From the NCBI GenBank assembly GCA_031213475.1, contig JARUPZ010000001.1, positions 20,366,933-20,430,932 of the forward strand: 64,000 nt of DNA, written 5' to 3'. The position numbers were made by a program, and so were the translations under genes. How positions within the stretch are numbered: the stretch's first letter is position 1; every line of letters starts with the position of its first letter. This document shows, in pieces, positions 11,181-22,677 of the stretch. A model generated the notes under the pieces. It did not search any database, was not told the DNA's origin, and saw only the letters and a program-made list of their open reading frames with translations. The DNA is from Nereocystis luetkeana (lineage: Eukaryota; Sar; Phaeophyceae; Laminariales; Laminariaceae).

Positions 11181-12270
11181 AATGCACGAACAAATCTTTA
11201 GGCAAGCCGTCGGTGCACGATATACCAGTATTCACCGGGTGGTGAACGATAAACCACAGTGGGTATCTGGTCCGCGGGAGACATGGTAAAAATCACACCC
11301 CAACGACGAACCTCAAAAGTAAACTCTTCCCCTATGACTACATGAGCCATATTTAGCTCTGATCGCAAAGTTCCCCCAAACTAGAATGCATTCTACAGCT
11401 CTTAACGCTGCGATCTACGCGAGCGTAAAATAGTTACATCGCAGCAACCATATTTGGCTCCGATGGGCATGTTCCTTCGAGATAGTACCCCAGGTACGCT
11501 CCACAGCCCTCAACGCTACGATCTACGCCGACATGTATGACACATGCCACAGAGGGGGTGCATCTTGTTTGTTCTGAGGTCCCTCACCTTATTGTAAGTC
11601 ACCCGAGACCTGATTGAGTTGTATACGAATAAAATCGCACCCCGATGAACCATTCCATCATCCTATTGTAGGCACAACAAACCGCTCATGTTGCTGAGCA
11701 CTGATGGCATCCCGACACATTTTTGGTTTGAGAGGCTCCGACATTTAGACAACTACATTGGCTTGAACATGCTATATCGCTATGGTAGCAAGCGAAATAC
11801 AATTGTTATCAGCTGACGCGGGCTTCATTCGCCTCCTAAACCGTTATCAGCGACCAGGTAAGCCCGAAGCGACTCAAAAAGCTCTGGTTAGGACGAGATT
11901 GGGACGCGTGCTGTGGTAAGGGTGACATCTGTTTTTTTCCGAGGCTCCTCTCTCAAGGGGCTCTTTGATTTGCCTCACGTCAACCAACGACCTCGACGTG
12001 ATTTACACCGGGCAACCCGACCAAGTCGTTCCGCGGCTCAGGTATCGGACGAGCGCTATTGTTCGAACAAGACGATGCCGGCCCGTTCGCTGACCTCAGG
12101 AGCCCCGTCGGACGTCTATCGTACCACGTGTCTGGGGCCGGGACTATGGATCCCAAGGCTTCCCCGCCACGACTCTTCAATGTTGGTGAACGAAACTCTT
12201 ATCGACTCGAATCTTTCGAAAGTCAGCGTGTGATGGCACTCCCCGAGACTTCGAGAAGGGATGCTATCGC
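11181..12270. other. intergenic with a ~100-bp direct repeat
   Basis: Two adjacent diverged units of about 100 bp start with CCATATTT at 11348 and 11448 and end with CGATCTACGC-like sequence. A fragment near 11938-11975 resembles the GGCTCCTC section of MITE family B. No exon seen. Confidence 0.4.
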
Positions 12271-14400
12271 AAAACCTACTATAATTCGCGGAGACATAGC
12301 TCTACGTATTGTGTCAAGTATTTCAGCCTCGAACATATAATGTTCTTGCCATGTTCCTTGACCCGCGCAAAGAGGGCTTCCCTCCCCCCTCCCGGCACAA
12401 TGTGGCCGTCAGATACTTCTCGTGGACAAGTCGAGCAAAGTAGCAGAGAAAGCCTGCAAGGTGCCAACAACCTACCAAGTTTGTTGCGCCTACTGGTGTG
12501 TGCCACATGGTTCAATGTCTGCAAACGGATGTGTCCACACCCAGATTGTGCGGGGCGGGGGGTTCTGGCCACCTGTGTTACCATTTGACTGAAGCCCCAT
12601 GGTCGTCCCATCAGACACACTACCACGAGGACATCCACAAGTAGGTGAACATACGTGTGACTCGTGGGATCCACGTCAGACCGTTGGGCTACACATGTAT
12701 CGGCACTACGAACCCATGGAAACCTATGGATGGCCCATAGACCAGTACTAAAGTACATACCCACCGGTGACCCGTGGCTGTGCGCCGGGACCCCTCCCCC
12801 CCGGGCATAATGTGTCCGTGCAAACATCACTGTGGAGACCTTGAACAGCATAGTACACCTCGTGAGGTAACCAATTGAGGGGTGATCAAGGCCGGACAGT
12901 AATACGAGCAGGGGTATTCGCCCATAGGTAAGCACGGCAAGCTCATATGGGGCACCCACAGGTATGGTCCCACCCAAATCACGATCCCACGCGAGTCGGT
13001 GAGGGACAAAACGACTGAAGTCGTCTCGCGATTGAGCCTTCTACGTGACTCCGCATTCCGGTTATGAACAGGAAGAAGATACAAACATCGCGAATTTGGT
13101 ACATGGGATGCAATGCACATATCGTGAAGACGTCTCGCTGGAGTATATGTTCAGCTGACTCACGGATCACTCATTGGTCGTCGAATGGTGTCTCATGGAT
13201 CTCCCGTAAGCGGACGGTGCTGGCCCGTGGGTCACTTGTGAGTCTCACGTGGGTCTCCTGCTGGCATACTCCCTCTAAACCCAAAAGGGAACCACCTTGT
13301 GACGTGCGCGCATTTCGTATTAACCCAACAGTGGGGTTTATGATGATTTTGAGAGCGTCGTTTTCGTGATGAAAAAAAAGGCAAACTGGCACGAGGGGCG
13401 AAACAACTAAATATCTAGTTACGTTTCGCACACGTTTGGGTTAAACGTGACCAAGTTTGGGGACTTTCCAATGCGGTTTGAATCGAAATTGGGAAGCGCT
13501 GTATCGCGAACCCATGAGTCGCCAACTAGACACCCGTGGGTCACCCATAGGTCTCCCTTGGGCCTCTCTCTCTTGCACAGGTGGTCCGAACCCTTCCCCT
13601 GCCCTCGAGCACTACCTCCGCACAAGCGCAATCGGGGTATTGCGTAGTATGTACAAGGCAATGCACCTTCGAGGCAGTTCCATAGTATACCCATTGCTGT
13701 CTCTGCGAATGATCAAGCCCACGAACTAACCAACCCATGAAAACCCGCCGTCCATACGCAAGACCGCCCCCCAAGCGGGTCGTAGTCGGATGTGTCCACC
13801 TTCTCATGCGATTCGCGCAACCCCTCACGGTTCGCTTCGCCCTTGGTGTAAACCACGTCTGCCTGGTCAGTGTTACGCCCACGCGCTCCGTCTCGGCGTT
13901 GTAGGAGTGCTAGCGTCTATGTTCATACGACTACGGACGCGCAAAACCATGAGCACGCACCTCCATGCATATTGCGGGCGCCAGACAATGCTAGCGGAGA
14001 CATTCAACAATGTGGCACACCACTAGGCGTACCAAACTGGAGAGGTTGCCGGTACCTTGAGGGGTTTGCTACAGTGTCCGATGCCTCCACAAACTTTTTC
14101 CGTGTTCTACAAGAGAGGTGGGTGCCGGGTGCCGGTCACATGTGCAGGTTTAACGTTGTGACCCGAATGCCCCCCTTGGGGCTTCCCTGGATCACGAATG
14201 CCTCGCCCACATGGAAGTTCATTTTAATATCACAAACCCATAGTCTCCCATGAACGTCCTGGCTGAAACAGCTGACCCATGGATCGTCCAGAAGCCTGCC
14301 ACGTACTAATAGCGCTGGACCACCTACAAGCTGCGCATGAGCCACCCATGGTCACCCATGGGTCTGCCATCGACCTCCCGTAAGAAGCCTGTGGGACAAC
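12271..14400. other. degenerate CCCATGGGT-rich region, no gene
   Basis: Short motifs such as ACCCGTGGGTCAC, CACCCATAGGTCTCCC and CACCCATGGGTCTGCC recur irregularly on both strands (for example near 13220, 13530 and 14345). This looks like a decayed repeat array or a cluster of old insertions. Long open frames here (such as minus 12279-12977) have no protein-like features. Confidence 0.35.
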
Positions 14401-14924
14401 CATACGAATGCCCCATTAAAACGGGTTGCCCGAGTGCGGCCAACATAACAAAATCGAGCCATTGGTAAGTGCATGGATGGCCTTCCTGTTTCTAATGTTT
14501 TGACAGCATCTGTGTCGCTTGTCAGGTATGAATAGTTTCTTTTTTTGTTAAAAAAACCCGCCATGAACCGACATAATATCGCTCAGGGATCGTAGCCATC
14601 GACAGTTAGCGTTGATACTATCGGCGCGTGACCAATGGACCAGAATTCCGGAGGAAATCGTTTTTTGAATGAAGCCCCTGACTGTATATATATATATATA
14701 TATACTCTGCTCATCCCATTTATCATCCTCGCCCATCTTCTTCTCTCTCTCCTTCCAACTCGTAACTCAGATCCGGGGTCACATAGCAGGCTCTTCTACC
14801 CCAATCCCGCTACGGTACGTGTCTTCATTTTTATCGCGAGAAGATTTCAGCCTTTTCTTCCCTCGTCGACTCAAATCGAATTGTGCCTACCCACGCTGCA
14901 AGGCGCTCTCAACAATTGAATCCT
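14401..14924. other. intergenic, TA microsatellite and pyrimidine-rich DNA
   Basis: A TA dinucleotide run at 14685-14703, then C/T-rich DNA to about 14880. No exon identified. Confidence 0.4.
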
Positions 14925-15040
14925 TTTTATTTTTATTTTTGCAAATAAACTTCAAAGTCCGACCCACCTGGGGCTCGAACCCAGGACTCAAACACAAGTA
15001 GAATTCGAGGTGCACCACTTGAACCACCGGGGCGACCGGC
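14925..15040 (-). mobile_element. tRNA-derived SINE-like element
   Basis: On the minus strand the sequence from 15037 to 14963 has an A-box-like GGTGGTTCAAGTGGTGC and a T-arm CCTGGGTTCGAGCCCCAGG that forms a perfect stem. It is followed by A-rich sequence (GCAAAAATAAAAATAAAAAG). The acceptor stem pairs only partly and no proper anticodon arm is seen, so I read it as a tRNA-derived SINE head with an A-rich tail. A decayed tRNA gene is the alternative. Confidence 0.5.
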
Positions 15041-15990
15041 TATATGTGCCTGGGTAGTAGTTTACCGTCAGAGATAATCCACAATTGACAATGATTTGCA
15101 GATACTGGTACCAGTACGCCCATGGCTGTATACACCTGTCCATGTAAATGAATCGCTCCATATGACACAACGGGTACGACCTCCAGGCAAAAAAAATAGT
15201 TTGACTTACCTTTTTCAGCCAAACCACTTCTGACTGCAGAGTTTTCTTAGCCGTTCAAAATCGTCAAAGCACCACTTTTTTTTGCTTCGATGGCATTTTG
15301 TCGTATAGTGAAGGCTACCGGGTTGCGTTTTCGTTTTTTTTTCTCGGACCTTCATTATTAGAGAAGACTTATCTACACTTACAGCGGCCATTTTTGTATA
15401 TCTGCCTGTGGATCTATGCGTGGGGGGGGGGGGGTGTATACGAGCCCAGCCCTCCCCCTTTCCCGGTGCGATGTCCCCTTGAAAGAGCTTCAACGACACC
15501 TGGCCTCCCTACACGACCCCACAACGGCAACGGGGGAACGTTTGTGTTGGTGTCTGGGGTGCTGCGGGTATAGAGCCCTTCAAGCGAAGAGCCCCCGAAA
15601 ACAAACCTAGGTGCAGTGCCCCCTGTAATATCGGGTGCGTCTACCCTCACCCCTCCTTCATGCGACGAATGATACTGTAGGGAGAATTCGGGCGCTCCTC
15701 GCCGAAGGAGGTCCGTATCTCGTCCAAAGACGGAGTTTATGAAAAGCCTACCAGGTACGCTGAACTCCGATGAAGGATGGTATGGCATAGATAAGAAGAA
15801 GCGAAAATGACCGAAAGCAAACAGAGTATGTTTGAGCAATATCGGGCCGAGGAGCCCCGGCCGTCAGACACATGTTGATGAAAATGTTCTACGTATACCA
15901 CGGCACGAGTCGTGGTCCCTACGGTACGGATGGAAGTCTGCGTTTTCCGTGGCTCCTCGCGTGGAGGCTTGTGTACTTCTTGCTAAGTTA
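15041..15990. other. intergenic, no gene seen
   Basis: A poly-G tract at 15421-15434 and short low-quality ORFs. A GGCTCCTCGC motif near 15951 recalls MITE family B but no element borders are visible. Confidence 0.3.
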
Positions 15991-16082
15991 CATAAAAAAT
16001 TATTTACGAAAACAAAAATCCAGACTGAAGGCGATGACCAACAGTGGGTATTGTAACAGAAAACGATCGAGTTGCTCCCTAC

Positions 16083-16290
16083 ACAGCTCACCCAATAACT
16101 GCCTTTATTTACGGAAACATAAATGCAGACTTAACCCGACGAGCGTGTCAATAAGAACGATTTGAATGAAAACCGGGAGTAGCTCCGTATACAGCTCACC
16201 CAATAGCTGCCTATGTTTACGGACAGATAAATGCAGACTTAACCCGACGAGCGTGTCAACAATAACGATTCGAATGAAACCGAACAATGC
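16083..16290 (+). repeat. 108-bp tandem duplication
   Basis: Two adjacent units beginning ACAGCTCACCCAATA at 16083 and 16191, each containing AATGCAGACTTAACCCGACG and GAGCGTGTCAA. A third, more diverged partial unit precedes them from about 15990 (TTATTTACGAAAAC, CCAGACT). Confidence 0.9.
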
Positions 16291-17073
16291 CGGGTAGTTT
16301 TGTAGACGAGATACCCTCTCTATCAGACATGGAGGTTTTTACAAGAATGTGCTACGTCTATGGTAGAACGCCTCTATAAACCTATAACTCCACAAGGGCA
16401 CAGCTCACGATCCAACCCGCGTTTTGCGTTTCGGGGGGCTTGCAGATTTCTCGGCACGCGACCATTTCCGTGTCGGCACCTAGCGAGGGCGCTCTGCTGG
16501 CCGCGCGACTTGCAGATACGCGCAAGGAAGGAGACTGGGCGGAACTCTCCTTGTCCGTGAAGGTGAGAGCATATCCGAAGCGTTTCGGTTTTCCCTCCCC
16601 TTTTCGAACCATCACTGCTCTAAACCTCAAGAAGCTTCACATGAGTTCTATTACATTCCCTCCCCGCGAGAACAATGCAAGGCATGCCCCGTGATAACGG
16701 TGGTTCGGGGGTGGGTGGGGAGGGGGGGGGGGCGTACCCATTTGTTACTTGCCTTAGTCATTTGACCATTGACCACGCATCCCTTTCGAGACGGAGCAGG
16801 GGGGAGGTGGGGTGGGGTGGGGAGGGCACTGAGTTGTTGGTTGTGATAGTCATTCATGTGTGAACCTTGGTCAGCAGTGCCTGCTCTGTGCACTCGTATT
16901 TATGCTTCGGCGAGGAACAGCGCTGGTGAAAGACTGGCCAAGGCAAGTACATAGATAGGATGGAAATACAACAGGGATGCGCCAGGTTGCACGGCTTACG
17001 TGTGGGTAGCATATTCCTGGATTGACCAAGGATCTAGGAGACCACTCGTTCTTGCCACGTCAAGAGGAGGCGT
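16291..17073. other. intergenic, G-rich tracts
   Basis: No exon. G-rich runs at 16708-16732 and 16796-16826. Confidence 0.3.
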
Positions 17074-17310
17074 GTTCTACGATAGGGGTTCACCCTTAAT
17101 TGTCTGAGGCTCCTCACTTGAAGAGCTCCATACCTCACCCGAAAACTGACTTCAGCAGAAATCAAACCGCATCGCGGTGAATAATCCCAAGGCCCAAGTC
17201 TACCAAACGTTGATTTTCGAAATCAAGATTGGCTTTCCGACGATTCGGGGTCTAGGAACCCCGTCTTTCGGAAACAAAATAGCGGAAACGTGCCACTTCT
17301 ATCGTAGAAC
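17074..17310 (+). mobile_element. MITE family B, copy 2
   Basis: About 237 bp with ends GTTCTACGATAGGGG and CTATCGTAGAAC. Internally near-identical in order to 1210-1452 (CACCCGAAAACTGACTTCAG, GCATCGCGGTGAATAATCCC, GGAACCCCGTCTTTCGG). Better-preserved ends than copy 1. Confidence 0.85.
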
Positions 17311-18020
17311 GGGTCTTGAGTTTGACGTGCCCGTAAAATTTGTTTGTTTTTTGGTGTGGAAGGTATGTGTACTGTCATCATTCCACGCATGAACGGTAGG
17401 CGTCCAAACCATAGCAAAGCGCGCAGAGGGGTAGCTCTGCATGCGGGTTGCAGTGGCCCTTGTTGGGGTTTGGCTGACCCACTCCAACTCCTGACGATTC
17501 CATTCAAACAAAAGCCATTTTTGTCTCGCACACAGCGATTGTCTGATGGGTGTGCCTGGTAGGTGAGGCAGAGGTCAGGGCTCAACCTCAACGCTCTCCC
17601 CGCCTGTGGATGTTGGTGCTACAGTAGATTCTCGTAGCTCGTACGGTAGCGCATTTTATTGGCGATTTGAAAATCAAGGTCCACGTACTGCAGTAGCTGT
17701 GTGTAGCGTGTATTGTCGGTAGAAGCTGCTCTTTCATCCTGCTGTTATTGGTCCTTAATGCTGTACTCGAAAAACAAGAGAGCTTCATGCGGGCGACAGT
17801 AGAACTTCTGTAATGAAAAACGATACTAAAACATGATCGGACTATTCTGGATGATATATGCGCAGGTGATACACACCACGATCAGCCAGAAGCAGTTTTG
17901 ACCGACGGAAAGTTGCTATTTATACGACTCTCTCCTAACTATTTTACCCCAACTATTGTACCGACCGAAGACGAGCCCCGATTGGCTGGAAGTACCCCAA
18001 GTAGGCGTTTTTCGGACAGG
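17311..18020. other. intergenic, no gene seen
   Basis: Only short ORFs; no splice-bounded exon or repeat recognised. Confidence 0.3.
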
Positions 18021-18282
18021 CGCTACCTTAAAATAGAGGTGCACCAATGTGTTTCTAAGGTTCCTCGCTTGACCTTGTGAAGTTATATACTTTTGACCTC
18101 ACCCGAAAGGCCTGATTGCAGAGAAATTTGAACTTGCGGTCCGATGAACAACCTCGACGGCTACCATAGATATCCGGTAAAGTACGTTGGATAAATCAGA
18201 ACGGCGATCTTACAGTTTTGGGTCGAGAAGCCCCGTCATTTCAGAAATATATAGAGCAAAAAGGTGCCGCCCCTATCGCAGC
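18021..18282 (+). mobile_element. MITE family B, diverged copy
   Basis: The order of landmarks matches family B (GGTTCCTCGCTTG, CCTCACCCGAAAG, CTGATTGCAGAGAAAT, GAAGCCCCGTCATTTCAGAAA, GCCCCTATCG). The overall sequence is strongly diverged and the inverted ends are incomplete. Confidence 0.6.
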
Positions 18283-19307
18283 AGGGGTTCTCGACAGCAG
18301 GCGGCATTTTCAACGGGGGGGGCTTTAAACTGAGGAAATCTACTGAAGAACATTTTTAACGGTGAAGTACTATAAGCACCACTAGTATTTTAACCCTCTT
18401 TATGAAGTTTTTGTTGTATACAGGCCATCAGGTTGCAACCATTTTACTTTTTTGTTTGGAACCGATACTAGCTGTCGCGGAGAGCGCCTCAGGCCAGGAG
18501 CCCCGGAAACAAACTGTACGAGGTTTGCACCACTATGTAACGTTTAGCATGCGTCCAAGATCCTTGAAGAAATGGCGGTTTACCTAACTAGAGTTTCATT
18601 CTGAATGGATAATGACCTGCACATTGTCGGAAATCAAGTGAAACAAAAAAACAGCATATTTTCTTAATCACAATGTTATACACGTATCATAGGCCACGGG
18701 GCTATTGGTCCTGTTATCAGGGCTTCGTTGTTGTATAAACAAAATTTGTTGGCATACCGCAGGTATAAATAACGCCCCCCGCGCAAGGAGAACCCAGAGA
18801 TTCAGCACAGGCGCAGAACCCTCAACCGCAGCAGCAACTGGTAGCCCATTTATTCCAGACCCAACATGTATGACTCGTCGCGCGCCTAACCGTATCCGTT
18901 TGATATTCATATCAGGGTCTTAAAGGTGGGGTTCGCACAGGGCCGGCTTTTTCGATCATTTTTATTTTCTTTAGCATATTCCTGGACCTTAATATTGCCA
19001 AACTCGAACAAGGAGTTTTGGAAATGATTGATCTGGTCAAGAATGACACTTCCGGTCTATTCAATGGGCGACCTCAGCACCCTTATTCCCGATGCCGAGA
19101 AGGCGACCGATGATCGATGATCGCACCCAGGTGCGAAACTCGACGGGATATGCGGCTCATTCATAGCAGAGTCGAAAGGGGTTACGTATACCTGGTAGCC
19201 AATTCCCTCTATAACATACAGCCTACCGCAGTAATTGCTTCAGAAGAGCCCGTTTACTCCGTTCAGCGCAATGGAGCAACACACGTCATAGGGTCGATAC
19301 CTCGCCT
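18283..19307. other. intergenic, no gene seen
   Basis: No credible exon or repeat. Confidence 0.3.
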
Positions 19308-19403
19308 TAACCCCTTTAGAACCGCAGTCCCGTTATGGGGACAAACTACTTGAAATTTGAGAGGTTTGTCCCCAAAATGGGACTGCGGTTCTAAAAGGGT
19401 TAA
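19308..19403. mobile_element. MITE family C, best-preserved copy
   Basis: About 96 bp hairpin. The left arm TTAACCCCTTTAGAACCGCAG continues with CCCGTTATGGGGACAAAC; the right arm is its reverse complement, ending in TTCTAAAAGGGTTAA. The loop is about 18 bases. Immediately followed by a poly-C tract (19410-19428). Confidence 0.85.
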
Positions 19404-20330
19404 CCCCTACCCCCCCCCCCCCCCCCCCACCGAGATTCCATGTATTTTGCGCCTTCCCTCGCGATACAAACGCGTTCCCAACACTTACTCGTACTCAGTC
19501 CCTGCGGGTGTTCGGCCTTTCCGGGTGACTCCAAGAAGTAGCCTCCCCACAAGAGCACCTTGTAGGGCTTGGTCGCACCCCCCCAACAGCGGCATCGCTT
19601 CAGAGAGAAGGCTCAGACGATGCAAACAGAACGCGAGCTAAAACCCAAAACAAGACACAAACAGACTATTGAACGCACCTGGTATGGACCTTACCGTTGA
19701 CATTGACCCACCTTTTGTTACGTTTCGGTGGTTCGTTGAAGCCGTTTCGCTTCTCAAAGCACATTGTTGGAAGGCAAACAGCGGCGAAGAGGGTGGCACC
19801 GCACGAGAAGAGGCTTTCCAAGGAGGCCGCCCCTCCCTCCCCTGGGACCGGGTTCCTTTCGAGGAAGGGTGACATTGAAGACTTTTTATTGCTCGTTTGT
19901 TGCTTAGGAAGAGGGGGATAGGTACGACGTGTGTTGTATTGGCTGAATGTGTATTGCCGTCTGAAAGGCCTTTATCTCGGACAGCCGCACTTGGAACGCA
20001 CTTAGTTTATCGTCCAGCAGATTCCACCCAGAACCACGATGGATAGGTTAATGAAATGTGCGGGTAATATATTCCAGGTGCGAAGCGAAGACTCGGAAGC
20101 GGTCGAGGGCAAGGAGCCTGTATATGCATAGCGCCGAGTAGCTAAAAGCTGGAGGAAGCACGAAATAGGCATTCGGTTTTCGCATAGTATACATGGTTAT
20201 TCTGTCAACGTCCGCTTTCGCAGCGGTTTTTCCGCGAAGCCCGACCGGGGTATCGAGACCGGGGCAGATTTAGTGTGTACGGGGTGCTTCACGCTGCCAC
20301 GGCAGGAAGCGTACCGAATAGTCATAATTG
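19404..20330. other. intergenic with poly-C tract
   Basis: A C homopolymer of about 18 bases near 19411, interrupted only at its edges. The rest has no exon that I can support. Confidence 0.3.
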
Positions 20331-20492
20331 TTGTCCGCCTGTCTGTCTGTTTGTCTGTTCGTCTGTCTGTCCGCCTGTCTGTCTGTCTGTCTGTGTGTCT
20401 GTCTCTTTGTCTGTCTGTCGGTCTGTCTGTATGTCTGTCTGTCTGTCTGTCTGTCGGTCTGTCTGTATGTCTGTCTGTCTGTCTGTCTGTCG

Positions 20493-20535
<43 letters not shown>

Positions 20536-20590
20536 GGTCTGTCTGTCTGTCTGTCTGTCCGTCTGTTGTCTGTCTGTGTGTGTCTGTCGA
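20331..20590 (+). repeat. large (TGTC)n microsatellite
   Basis: About 260 bp of TGTC/CTGT tetranucleotides with scattered interruptions (GGTC, TATG, TTTG variants). It gives long but meaningless cysteine/leucine/serine-rich open frames on both strands. Confidence 0.97.
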
Positions 20591-22265
20591 TGTTTCTTCC
20601 TACCTGTCTACCTTTCGTCCTGAAAGGTTCACCACACATTTTTTCAAGCCCCCGATGATGGCCAGTGGTGTGTCATCCTTGACGGCGTTGAGGTGCGAGG
20701 CGTTTATATAGCACCCACGATTGATCACCTGTGGGTTGTTATTCCATTTGCCATCTGACAAGGTGCAGCGCTTATGCTGACCACACCATGGGGTTGTTTT
20801 GTGCCTCTGCACTACTAGCACTATAGTCCGGTGTTCAGGTTTGAGCCAGCTACAGCTACAGAGCTAGTTGGCTGAGGGGTGTTACACGCGGTACAAGTGA
20901 AAAGGGGAGTACCCTACTCACAGTCGCACCAGCCCTACGAAGACAACCCTTTTGGGATGGATGAATAGACCGACCGACCGACCAACCGAGAACCGAGAAC
21001 CGAGACCAACAAGTCGACTACAGTTTAAATTCGTCTGCTATGCCGGAGTTCGTGGCGACATACACTATCGCCAGTGATAGAAACGGTCCATCGCCAGATG
21101 TCTACACCACAAAATCGGGGTCCGCTCTGCTCTGGGCACCCTTGCGCTCACACCCCCCTGAGAAGCAGGTGGGTTGCCGAGGCTACAATATGGCAGAACT
21201 GGTACGGGTAACAATTTTTCCTGCCCAGGGGTATTCTCGTAATACGGAGAACGAATGCATCCCTTTTGTTGTTTTAGGGTTCAGACAGGCAAGGGGGGGG
21301 GGGTTATGCCCAAACCGAGTAAGCCTCATTCTACTGCCTACTAACGGGCCCAGCTCGGCAAAAACAGGAAATTTTTGCGGGTACATATGTCTGGCTCAGC
21401 TGGCCAACCCAGCGACTATAGCAGTGCCTCGGGTCTGCTCGCGCTCGTAGCAGGAACCTTGTGCTTGCTTGTGCCCGATGTGGGGGATGTTGTCCAGCAC
21501 GCGGCTGCTTTCTCCAACAGGCTGGCGGTAGACCCCTAACAGATCAAACTGCCGATACTCTATCCCATTCCCCGATACAGGCGTGCAGCATTGTCTCTAC
21601 ACCAATAAGGCCGGGTTTGTACGTAACTGTGAGTAGGCGAGAAGCGGTCACCTCGTCAACATCAAAAGCTTCCCTTGCGTGAAAATCGTGAGAAACGCCT
21701 GACGACTCTGTTCTCGTTTCCTATCTGCTGACCATGGGGAGAAGTGTATTACTGTAGTCAGTCGTTGCCACCTTTTGTTTTTACGTGTGCTCTTGCGGTC
21801 TGCCGTAGCATGTATAGACCCTGATGTAGGCATATCGTCTGTCCAGATAGACGCGTGCTGCGCTCATAGAGGTATATCGGGCTTGGCGAAATAAACGTTT
21901 GACGGCCGGGGCTCTTTGCGGACGTTGCAATAAGATTTCGACGTTTTTCATATTTGTGTATTAACTTCCAACTTGTGCATGTTGATTTCTTCTTGTCCTG
22001 CCCTCTCTTAAATTTCTCACCTTCATACATTTTTTAGAAATACGGAACAGAGCTGTCCGATAGCTCTTAGACTATAGAGCCCCCTAACCGGCGAACTCCA
22101 CCCAACATCGCTACAACACCATCCGGGTTTCACATGGCGTTCGCCGTATACTTGCCTAGGTATCCCGCCTGGGTTTACGGGTTTTTTTATCTAAGGTCAG
22201 GGTCTTGGGGTGAGGTACATATTTTTCAAGTAAGTGCGGAACACCAGAAACAAATACAGTAGTGC
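20591..22265. other. intergenic, no gene seen
   Basis: A short (CCGA)n stretch at 20969-21005. Remaining ORFs are short and not bounded by convincing splice sites. Confidence 0.3.
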
Positions 22266-22413
22266 AGGCGCGCCTATTTCGCAGCATGCCTCAACGAGCG
22301 ACACCCGGTGCATACATCTGCCATGAAGCAGGTAGGTGTAGGCGCGCCTATTTCGCAGCAAGCCTCAACGTGCGACACCCGGTACATATATCTGCCATGA
22401 AGCAGGTAGCTTG
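22266..22413 (+). repeat. 74-bp tandem duplication
   Basis: Units start AGGCGCGCCTATTTCGCAGC at 22266 and 22340. Both contain CGACACCCGGT and ATCTGCCATGAAGCAGGTAG. A handful of substitutions separate them. Confidence 0.9.
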
Positions 22414-22641
22414 CCGTGGTGACACCGACCCTGGAGGGGTGCGAGATCGGAGCCAGACCCTCGCCATGACGATTGAAGTGGACCCCCTAGCCCTGCCCAG
22501 GCGCGTGAACATCGAGGCCGCCTTGAAGGGAGGGTCGCTGGAGGCGCCACGGGTAGCGCGCAGAAGTACACCGATTTCGGTCAGTATATGGCCCGTCGTT
22601 ACTGGTGGTGGCGGCGATGTTGTCGGTAGTGGTAATGCGGC

Positions 22642-22677
<36 letters not shown>

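Noticed and set aside
12279-12977. 232-codon minus-strand frame
   Set aside because: No domain, odd composition (many Cys, His, Arg and short hydrophobic pieces) and overlap with the motif-repeat region; no splice support.
20273-20711. Long Cys/Leu/Ser-rich frames on both strands
   Set aside because: Produced by the TGTC microsatellite, open in several frames at once.
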